The translations under genes were made by a program, and so were the position numbers. Shown piece by piece: positions 1 to 5,765 of a DNA stretch of 11,571 bases (positions are counted from its first letter, which is position 1; every line of letters starts with the position of its first letter). The stretch is from Bacteroidales bacterium UBA1711 (GTDB lineage Bacteria > Bacteroidota > Bacteroidia > Bacteroidales > P3), in the NCBI GenBank assembly GCA_002317325.1, contig DCJB01000093.1, positions 7,463 through 19,033 of the forward strand, given 5' to 3'. Below the pieces are notes generated by a model. The model did not search any database, was not told where the DNA came from, and saw nothing but the letters and a program-made list of their open reading frames with translations.

Positions 1-167
1 TAAGAATACATGGGCAGCAGGGTATAGTACAATCTGCAATAAATCAAGATCTATGCCGTAATAGACTGCCGTTAGGGCGGCAGGTGTTCCTGTAGGGGTG
101 AGTGGTACGAGGTGAGGCTTGAAGCAACACGGACTGAGGGTTGCTGACGTTACGATGGGGAAGAAAA
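1..167. other. Apparently non-coding stretch upstream of lptB
   Basis: This stretch is clearly less G+C-rich than the genes that follow. No recognisable protein was found on either strand. Plus-strand frames close within about 30 codons (for example at 93-95), and the one long minus-strand open frame has no ATG. Two short perfect hairpins can be drawn: CTGCCG (66-71) with CGGCAG (78-83), and AGCAAC (123-128) with GTTGCT (140-145). Neither is followed by a T-run in either direction, so they are not convincing intrinsic terminators. The segment is probably the spacer between an unseen upstream gene and the lptB promoter. Confidence 0.5.
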
Positions 168-199
168 TTTGGTCGGGTGGTGGAAAAGTCGTATCTTTG
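168..199 (+). promoter_or_regulatory. Bacteroidota-type promoter of the lptB operon
   Basis: TTTG at 168-171 and TATCTTTG at 192-199 are separated by 20 bases. This matches the known Bacteroidota housekeeping-sigma consensus (-33 TTTG, 19-21 bases, -7 TANNTTTG) at every defined position. Transcription would start a few bases after 199, giving a 5' leader of only about 22-25 bases before the ATG at 228. The leader is purine-rich (about 205-224) and has no clear Shine-Dalgarno sequence, which is normal for the phylum. The start site itself is inferred. Confidence 0.8.
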
Positions 200-227
200 C
201 AATCGAAAATAGCGACAAGAAGAGTGT

Positions 228-986
228 ATGCAGCTGAGAACAGAAAACATAGTCAAGAAATACCGTTCGCGGACGGTGGTGAAAGAGGTCTCTGTCAGCG
301 TGGAGCAGGGCGAAATAGTGGGTCTGCTCGGTCCGAACGGGGCGGGCAAGACAACAACATTCTACATGATTGTGGGCATCATCAAACCCTATTCGGGGAA
401 GGTGTTTCTCGATGACACGGAACTGACCAAGATGCCCATGTACCGCCGTGCGCAGTTGGGCGTGGGCTACTTGGCCCAAGAGGCCTCGGTGTTCCGCCGG
501 CTGACGGTGGAGGACAATATTCGCTCGATACTCGAGTTTCGCACCGACTTGGACAAGCAGCAGCAGGAAGAGAAGCTGGAGTCGCTCATCGGCGAGTTCG
601 GCCTGTCGAAGATTCGACACAACAAAGGCATACAACTATCGGGCGGCGAGCGCCGACGGACAGAGATTGCCCGTGCCTTGGCCAACGACCCCCGATTCCT
701 GCTTCTTGACGAGCCCTTTGCCGGCGTGGACCCCATCGCCGTGCAGGATATTCAGGACATAGTAGCCCATTTGAAAGACCGAAACATCGGTATTCTGATT
801 ACCGACCACAACGTGCACGAAACCCTTTCCATCACCGACCGGGCCTATCTGCTGTATGAGGGCAGCGTGCTGCACCACGGCACCCCGGAGGAGATGGCTG
901 CCGACCCGGACGTGCGGGAGAAGTACTTGGGCCGCGACTTTGAGCTGCGGCGCGCCCGCACCGAGAACTTGAACTTTGAGAAGTAG
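228..986 (+). CDS. lptB: LptB, ATP-binding subunit of the lipopolysaccharide export ABC transporter
   Basis: This 252-residue cytoplasmic ATPase should power LptB2FG, which extracts lipopolysaccharide from the inner membrane and pushes it along the Lpt bridge to the outer membrane. All ABC motifs are present: Walker A GPNGAGKT (35-42), Q-loop Gln84 in YLAQEASVFR, signature LSGGE (137-141), Walker B LLLDEP (158-163, with Asp161 and catalytic Glu162) and switch His194. The YLAQEASVFRRLTVEDNI-type Q-loop segment and the LSGGERRR signature are typical of LptB rather than other ABC ATPases. Length is close to the family norm, with about 10 extra charged residues at the C-terminus. The ATG lies about 25 bases after a strong promoter. 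No lptF, lptG, lptC or lptA is in the window. It heads a plus-strand block with two other envelope genes, the next starting 62 bases downstream. Confidence 0.95.
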   Translation: MQLRTENIVKKYRSRTVVKEVSVSVEQGEIVGLLGPNGAGKTTTFYMIVGIIKPYSGKVFLDDTELTKMPMYRRAQLGVGYLAQEASVFRRLTVEDNIRSILEFRTDLDKQQQEEKLESLIGEFGLSKIRHNKGIQLSGGERRRTEIARALANDPRFLLLDEPFAGVDPIAVQDIQDIVAHLKDRNIGILITDHNVHETLSITDRAYLLYEGSVLHHGTPEEMAADPDVREKYLGRDFELRRARTENLNFEK

Positions 987-1048
987 CCTGCCCTGAGAGG
1001 GGCGGCTGCAACGACTCTGATGTAGCATCCAAAAGATAGCCGAAAGCA

Positions 1049-3040
1049 ATGCAGATTCTTCTCGACACCCCATGGTACTGTGTGCCCCTCTGCCTGATGG
1101 CGGGGGCGCTGTGGGCGGGGCTGCTCTACGCTTTTCCGGGGCGTGCCGCTGTTGGCGGCCCGCGGCTGCGGAGGTGGCTGGCGGGGCTGCGGTTTGTCGG
1201 CGTGTCGCTCATTGCCTTCCTGCTGACGGCGCCCATGACCAAGCGGCAGACCGCCGAGAGAGAGAAGCCCATCGTTGTGATGGCCCTCGACCGCAGCGAA
1301 TCGACGGCAGGGCTGCTGCCCGAGTGGGTGTCCGACCCGTGCGGGCTGGACGACTATGAGGTGGTTGCGGACACCTTTGGCGGCAGAAGCACCGACATAG
1401 GGGCCGAGCTGCGTTCCATTGCCGAGCGCTATGCGGGGCGGAACCTCGGAGCCGTGGTGCTGGTGTCGGACGGAATCTACAACCATGGGGCCAACCCGCT
1501 GGGCGAGGCGGCGCGCATGGCTGTGCCGGTATATGCGGTGGGTTTGGGCGACACCGCCCACCGCTGCGATGCGGCCATAGTCCACGTGCGCTGCAACCAC
1601 ACGGCCTATCTTGGCGACCGCTTTCCGGCGGAGGTGACGCTGCGGGCCGACCGGCTCAAGGGCTGCCGCCCTGTGCTGACGGTGACACGGGACGGGAAGC
1701 GCCTCTTCGTCCAAGAGATGCCTATCGGCAGCGACGACTTCAGTGCCACCGTACCGCTGACTATGGAGGCCGACAAGCCCGGGCTGCACCATTACGTCAT
1801 AGCCCTAACGCCGCAGCCGGGCGAGCGGACAGCGGAGAACAATCGTGTGACGCTGGCGGTAGAAGTGGCCGACGGGCGCGAGAAGATAGCCATCCTCTCA
1901 GCAGCTCCCACGCCCGATGCGGGCGCCCTGCGGCGGGCGCTGGAACGCAACCCCAACTATGAAGTGAGCGTCCTCGGTGGCGAAGAGTCCCTGCGTGCCG
2001 ACGCCTACAGCCTGATAGTGCTGATTGGACTGCCCGACGGCCGGCGAGAGTGCGCCACCGGCGAGACACCCACGCTCTACGTCTTAGGACCCACCACTGA
2101 CCTCGGGCGGTTCAACGCCCTGCGCTGCGGGCTGGAGATAGCGGCCAAGACCCGCAAGACCGACGAAGTGACGGCGGTGCATAACGACCACTTCACCCTC
2201 TTCGGCCTCGACGACGAGTACTGCCGCCTCATAGAGCAGCTGCCTCCGCTGCGGGCTCCTTTTGGGGAGTATCGTTTGGCGGGCAGCGGCCAGTCGCTCT
2301 TCACCGCCCGCATTGGATCCGTGAGTACGGAGCGGCCGTTGGTGGCTTTCGTCCAGCAGAACGGAGTGCGGCGCGCCTTTGTGACAGGCGAAGGGCTGTG
2401 GCGCTGGCGGCTGCAATGCTTTCAGATGACGGGCAGCCACGAGGCTTTTGACCGTTTGGTAGAGAAGATGGTTGTATATACCTCCATGCGCGATGCCAAA
2501 GAACGCTTCCGGGTGACGGTGCCGCGCATCATTGCCGAGGGCGACAACGTGGTTGCCGAGGCAGAACTGTATAACGACAACCTCGAGCCAGTGAACAAGC
2601 CGGACGCCCGCCTCACCCTTGCGGCGGAACGGCAGCCCGGCCGCGCCTACGAATTTGGCCGCCGGGGCACAGGCTATGTGCTGAACCTTGGCAGCCTACC
2701 GCCCGGCCGCTACCGCTATGAGGCCGAGACCCGGATGGCCGGCACCCGCTTTGAGGCGGCGGGCAGTTTTGTGGTAGAAGATGCCAACCTCGAGCAGGCC
2801 ACCCTTGTGGCCGACCACGCCCTGCTGGAGGCCATTGCCCAATCGACCGGGGGCGAGCTGCTCCCCCCCGATGGGGAGAAGCGCCTGGCCGAGAGCCTTG
2901 CCTCCCGAGGCGACCTGAAGCCGCTCCTCAGTTCACATTACCGATACACCGAACTGCTGTCGCTTCCGCTGCTGCTGGTGTTGCTGCTATTGCTCTTAGG
3001 AGCCGAATGGGGGCTGCGCAAGTGGGCGGGCGACTGTTAG
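1049..3040 (+). CDS. Membrane-anchored VWA-domain protein with a glutamine-amidotransferase-like domain, function unknown
   Basis: A 663-residue protein with two N-terminal hydrophobic segments (about 10-29 and 46-62) and a Leu-rich C-terminal one (about 636-651), so the bulk probably lies outside the membrane between these anchors. A von Willebrand A domain follows TM2. Its metal site looks intact: D81-R-S83-E-S85 (DxSxS), Thr115 in GGRSTDIG, and Asp141 in VLVSDG. Residues about 175-272 resemble an immunoglobulin-like beta domain. About 279-410 resemble a class I glutamine-amidotransferase-like fold without a visible nucleophile-elbow cysteine, so enzymatic activity is unlikely. A further beta-rich region precedes the last TM. 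VWA/amidotransferase-like membrane proteins of this layout are known in Bacteroidota and other phyla but lack an established role. It sits between lptB and a polysaccharide flippase (28-base gap), suggesting an envelope function; that is inference. The spacing of the metal-site motifs is short for a VWA domain. Confidence 0.82.
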   Translation: MQILLDTPWYCVPLCLMAGALWAGLLYAFPGRAAVGGPRLRRWLAGLRFVGVSLIAFLLTAPMTKRQTAEREKPIVVMALDRSESTAGLLPEWVSDPCGLDDYEVVADTFGGRSTDIGAELRSIAERYAGRNLGAVVLVSDGIYNHGANPLGEAARMAVPVYAVGLGDTAHRCDAAIVHVRCNHTAYLGDRFPAEVTLRADRLKGCRPVLTVTRDGKRLFVQEMPIGSDDFSATVPLTMEADKPGLHHYVIALTPQPGERTAENNRVTLAVEVADGREKIAILSAAPTPDAGALRRALERNPNYEVSVLGGEESLRADAYSLIVLIGLPDGRRECATGETPTLYVLGPTTDLGRFNALRCGLEIAAKTRKTDEVTAVHNDHFTLFGLDDEYCRLIEQLPPLRAPFGEYRLAGSGQSLFTARIGSVSTERPLVAFVQQNGVRRAFVTGEGLWRWRLQCFQMTGSHEAFDRLVEKMVVYTSMRDAKERFRVTVPRIIAEGDNVVAEAELYNDNLEPVNKPDARLTLAAERQPGRAYEFGRRGTGYVLNLGSLPPGRYRYEAETRMAGTRFEAAGSFVVEDANLEQATLVADHALLEAIAQSTGGELLPPDGEKRLAESLASRGDLKPLLSSHYRYTELLSLPLLLVLLLLLLGAEWGLRKWAGDC

Positions 3041-3068
3041 CCCTGCCAATGAAAAAACGCTTCCGAAA

Positions 3069-4388
3069 ATGCCCAAGCAACCGCACATAACCAGACTGTT
3101 GAAAGAGTCGGGGACGCTTCTTTCGGGCAGCATGGCGGCTCAGGGGGCTGCCTTTGTGGCCTACATAGTGCTGGGGCGCCTCTTCACCCCGGGGGACTTC
3201 GGGCAGTATTCGGTCTTCTACAGCTACATCGAGGTGCTCATCATCCTCTCCACAGCCAAATACGAACTGGCGATAGTGGCGGCTGACTCCGACGGCGAGG
3301 CCCTGCTTCTCTCCCAGGGGGCGCTGCGCCTCAACCGAACGGTGTCGGCGCTGCTGCTGTGCGCGGCCGCAGTGCTGGCGGCTGCCCACGCCGCCCCTTC
3401 GGCACTGCCGCCCGCCTTGATGCTACTGATTCCGCCCATGGTCTATTTCTGCGGCACCACGCGGGTATATACCCACCTCTGCAATCGGTTTCGCAACTAC
3501 AAGTCCATTGCGGCAAGCGAGGTGGTCAACTCCCTCTCGTCGGTGGCGGCGCGAATAGGGTTCGGCCTCCTAAACACTGTTGTGGCCGCCCTGCACACGT
3601 TGGGTCTGCCCTTGGGCACCGTGGTGGGCAAGATGGTGGGCAACCTCTATTTTCGTCTGCGGCTGCGCCGCAGCCCCGAAGTGAATCCCGTTCTGTCGCG
3701 CCCTCCAGCCTTTGGCGCCTTTGCCCCCCTGCTGCGCAAGCACCGCAACTATCCGCGCTATGTGATGACCAAAGACCTGCTCACCAGTTTCTCGGCCAAC
3801 CTCCCCTTTCTGTGGCTGAGCCTCTATTTCGGCGAGGCGGCACTGGGGCTTTTCGGTCTGGCCTTCACCTTCACCCAGCGGCCAGTGAACATCCTCAACG
3901 GCATATTCGAGAAGGTATTTTACGCCGATTCGGTGGAGCGGAGACGCCGCGGCGAGCCGATAGGTCCCGCTGTGCGCCGTTTCCTGCTGGCGACCAATGC
4001 TGTGGCGGTGCCGCTGTGCGTGGGGGGATACTTTGTGGCCGAACCGCTCTTTGTGTGGCTGATGGGGCCCCGCTGGGAGGGTGCGGGATACTATATCCGC
4101 TGCCTGCTGCCATGGCTGCTGGCCATGCTCTCGTCCAACTCGCTGATGTTTGTGAGCAACCTCTTCTCCACCCAGCGCGTCGAATTCTGCTTCCAGCTGG
4201 CACTGCTGGTGCTGCGGGTAGCCGCTCTCGGAGCCGGTATTTTGGCGGGCAGTTTCCGGCTGGCCATCTTGCTGCTCTCGGGCGTAAGCACCGCCGTGCT
4301 GCTTATTCTGCTTGGGTGGTATCTCCTCCAAATCAACCGCTACGACCGCAGTCTGCGGCAGCCGTCGGCCCCCACGGCTCATTCATGA
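3069..4388 (+). CDS. Wzx-like oligosaccharide flippase (MOP/polysaccharide biosynthesis superfamily)
   Basis: A 439-residue, very hydrophobic protein with roughly a dozen predicted membrane helices. The N-terminus has the classic flippase pattern: helix 1 from about Thr16, then an arginine and a short G-D-F-G-x-Y-S-V turn at 42-49, as in Wzx/RfbX-type exporters. A basic central loop (about 196-235) and a repeated TM bundle (about 236-425) complete the two-lobed MOP arrangement. Proteins of this family flip lipid-linked glycans across the inner membrane; the substrate cannot be told from sequence. No glycosyltransferase or polymerase genes are nearby, so this is not a full O-antigen or capsule locus. 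It begins 28 bases after the VWA gene and is probably co-transcribed with it and lptB. An ATG at 3049 is in another frame and closes after 13 codons, so 3069 is the best start. The stop TGA overlaps an ATG (4385-4388) that opens only a 26-codon frame. Confidence 0.85.
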   Translation: MPKQPHITRLLKESGTLLSGSMAAQGAAFVAYIVLGRLFTPGDFGQYSVFYSYIEVLIILSTAKYELAIVAADSDGEALLLSQGALRLNRTVSALLLCAAAVLAAAHAAPSALPPALMLLIPPMVYFCGTTRVYTHLCNRFRNYKSIAASEVVNSLSSVAARIGFGLLNTVVAALHTLGLPLGTVVGKMVGNLYFRLRLRRSPEVNPVLSRPPAFGAFAPLLRKHRNYPRYVMTKDLLTSFSANLPFLWLSLYFGEAALGLFGLAFTFTQRPVNILNGIFEKVFYADSVERRRRGEPIGPAVRRFLLATNAVAVPLCVGGYFVAEPLFVWLMGPRWEGAGYYIRCLLPWLLAMLSSNSLMFVSNLFSTQRVEFCFQLALLVLRVAALGAGILAGSFRLAILLLSGVSTAVLLILLGWYLLQINRYDRSLRQPSAPTAHS

Positions 4389-4502
4389 ACCAGCTCCGGC
4401 ATTTGAGCGGTGAGGGCATAGCAGCCAATCACTCGTCAGGAAAAAACACTTCACATCGGAGCTGAGACGTAGCTGTATTGAAAGGACGGAGGAGGTTTTG
4501 GC

Positions 4503-4618
4503 GGGGCGACGGGGGCAAAAAGGGGGGAGCCTCGTTGGGAAGTATTTGGACGGGCTGGGGAGGGGGTGGAGAAAAAATGGAGGCAGGATGGAGAGAGGGC
4601 GGAGACAGTGCGGCGGGG
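4503..4618 (+). other. G-run cluster with G-quadruplex potential
   Basis: G-runs occur at 4503-4506 (4), 4511-4515 (5), 4522-4527 (6), 4537-4539 (3), 4552-4554 (3), 4557-4560 (4), 4562-4566 (5), 4597-4599 (3) and 4615-4618 (4). The first four have spacers of 4, 6 and 9 bases, which allows an intramolecular quadruplex of at least three tetrads on the plus strand. The second set, 4552-4566, has very short spacers (2 and 1 bases) and could pair with a distant fourth run. The G-runs are seen directly; folding is inference. Because the -7-like box lies downstream at 4667-4674, the tract would sit upstream of the holB transcript rather than inside it, or in the 3' part of a read-through transcript from the flippase. 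Confidence 0.5.
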
Positions 4619-4666
4619 CGGAGGAGGAAAAATGTGGCGGAAAAGCGATATGTTGGTTTTTTTTGC

Positions 4667-4674
4667 TATATTTG
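4667..4674 (+). promoter_or_regulatory. Probable Bacteroidota -7 box for the holB-ricT-gldH-PBP-rlmN operon
   Basis: TATATTTG fits the TANNTTTG consensus exactly and lies 20 bases before the holB ATG, so transcription would start around 4678-4681 with a very short leader. The expected -33 TTTG is absent: the bases at the matching distance (about 4643-4646) read AAGC. This element is often weak in Bacteroidota, and an unbroken T-run (4657-4664) precedes the box. The call is therefore weaker than the lptB promoter. Confidence 0.55.
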
Positions 4675-4694
4675 TAAGTTAAACTGCGAGCAGT

Positions 4695-5747
4695 ATGCAA
4701 TTCAAAGATATTGAAGGACAGGAGGTTTTTGCGAATCGCCTGACCGAAATAATCGATTCGGGACGGGTGAGCCACGCCCAATTGTTCCTTGGTGCCACCG
4801 CCGGAGGCAGTCTGGCATTGGCGCTGGCCTACGCCCAGTACCTGAACTGCGAACACCGCCGCCACTTTGACGATGGTCCCCTGCGTGCCGACTCGTGCGG
4901 CCAATGCCCCAGCTGCCTCAAGTACGGGCAGCTGATGCACCCCGACTTGCACTTGGTCTTTCCCACTTTCACCACGACGCGGGTGACGAGTAAGCCTTGC
5001 GCGGAGGAGTTTGAGGAGGAGTTTCGGGCTTTTCTTGCCGACTGCGGCCAGCGCGGGACGGAGACCCAGTGGTACGCCGCCCTCGGGGCTGAGAACAAGC
5101 AGGGCATGATAAGGGAGCGTGATGCGGACAACATAGTGTCGGCGCTGTCGCTGAAGCCATTTGAGGCTGCATACAAGACGCTGGTGGTGTGGATGGCGGA
5201 GCGAATGAACCCCGCCGCCGCCAACACGCTGCTCAAGACGATAGAGGAGCCTTTGGGGCAGACGCTGATAGTGCTGGTGTCGGAGAGCAGCGAGCGGATG
5301 CTTCCCACCATACTGTCGCGGACGCAGCAGGTGGTGGTGCCGTTGCCGCAGGAGCGGCTGGCGCAGCCGCAGGCGGAGCAGTTTGCCGGGCTGTTTGTGA
5401 GTTGGATGCGTTTGCTCTTCAAGCTGAATATGCAGCCCCTATCGGGCTGGGTGGACGGCATAGCCGCTCTGGGGCGCGAGACGCAGAAGCAGTTCCTGCT
5501 CTATGCCGAGGAGGCGGTGCGTGCCTGTCTTCTGAAGACGGCGGCAGGGCTTGCGCTGGGGGACCGGCTGCAGTTTGGCGATGAGAAGTTCAACGCCTCG
5601 TTTCCCGCCATGATAACCCCCAACAACGCAGAACAGATATGCCGGGCGATGAACGAGACGCTCTATGCCATAGAGCGCAACGCTTACGCCAAGATTAGTT
5701 TCATGCAGCTCTCATTTAAGATGAGCAAATATTTAAAGAACAGATAG
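4695..5747 (+). CDS. holB: DNA polymerase III delta-prime subunit (clamp loader, HolB-like)
   Basis: A 350-residue clamp-loader subunit of the AAA+ family that should act with DnaX and HolA to open and load the sliding clamp at the replication fork. The N-terminal GxxE and SHAQLF segments (8-31) are typical. The P-loop position reads GATAGGSL (33-40) and lacks the Walker lysine, as expected for the non-hydrolysing delta-prime. Four cysteines (52, 68, 71, 74; CxxCxxC plus one) form the zinc module. A sensor region WMAERMN...ANTLLKTIEEP (166-186) matches DnaX/HolB proteins. The family SRC motif reads S208-R209-T210, so the arginine finger is kept while the cysteine is not. The C-terminal collar is poorly conserved, as usual. 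The next gene starts 18 bases later. The DnaX ATPase itself is ruled out by the missing Walker lysine and the lack of a tau region. Confidence 0.9.
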   Translation: MQFKDIEGQEVFANRLTEIIDSGRVSHAQLFLGATAGGSLALALAYAQYLNCEHRRHFDDGPLRADSCGQCPSCLKYGQLMHPDLHLVFPTFTTTRVTSKPCAEEFEEEFRAFLADCGQRGTETQWYAALGAENKQGMIRERDADNIVSALSLKPFEAAYKTLVVWMAERMNPAAANTLLKTIEEPLGQTLIVLVSESSERMLPTILSRTQQVVVPLPQERLAQPQAEQFAGLFVSWMRLLFKLNMQPLSGWVDGIAALGRETQKQFLLYAEEAVRACLLKTAAGLALGDRLQFGDEKFNASFPAMITPNNAEQICRAMNETLYAIERNAYAKISFMQLSFKMSKYLKNR

Positions 5748-5765
5748 GCAATACCTTCAAGAACT

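Larger units (their letters stand above)
4389..4694. other. 306-base intergenic region between the envelope block and the holB block
   Basis: No convincing gene was found. The first part (4389-4470) has an 8-base inverted repeat, CAGCTCCG (4391-4398) and CGGAGCTG (4457-4464), with a 58-base loop and no T-tract. The second part (about 4478-4645) is extremely purine- and G-rich on the plus strand, with many G-runs of 3-6. The last 45 bases become T-rich and carry a -7-like promoter box. A 78-codon open frame (4478-4714) crosses this region, but it encodes only Gly/Arg/Lys-rich low-complexity sequence, runs through the promoter and overlaps the holB start in another frame, so it is not called. 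Confidence 0.6.

Noticed and set aside
66..145. Two hairpins upstream of lptB as terminators or a small RNA or riboswitch
   Set aside because: The stems are 6 bases, no T-tracts follow, and no known RNA signature (tRNA T-arm, SRP RNA core or similar) is present.
1..225. Minus-strand frame open from near the lptB start to the left edge
   Set aside because: It has no ATG, crosses the lptB promoter, and its translation matches nothing I recognise. It could be the tail of a gene ending further left, but that cannot be supported here.
845..1792. Minus-strand open frame of 315 codons opposite lptB and the VWA gene
   Set aside because: It is antisense to two confident genes and has shadow-frame composition (His, Arg, Gln, Pro).
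4385..4465. 26-codon frame starting at the ATG that overlaps the flippase stop (ATGA)
   Set aside because: The overlap suggests translational coupling, but the peptide is short, not hydrophobic and unrecognisable, so the evidence is too thin.
4478..4714. Plus-strand open frame of 78 codons in the G-rich intergenic region
   Set aside because: Its product is Gly/Arg/Lys-rich low complexity, it runs through the -7-like promoter box and overlaps the holB start in another frame, and nothing resembles a known small protein.
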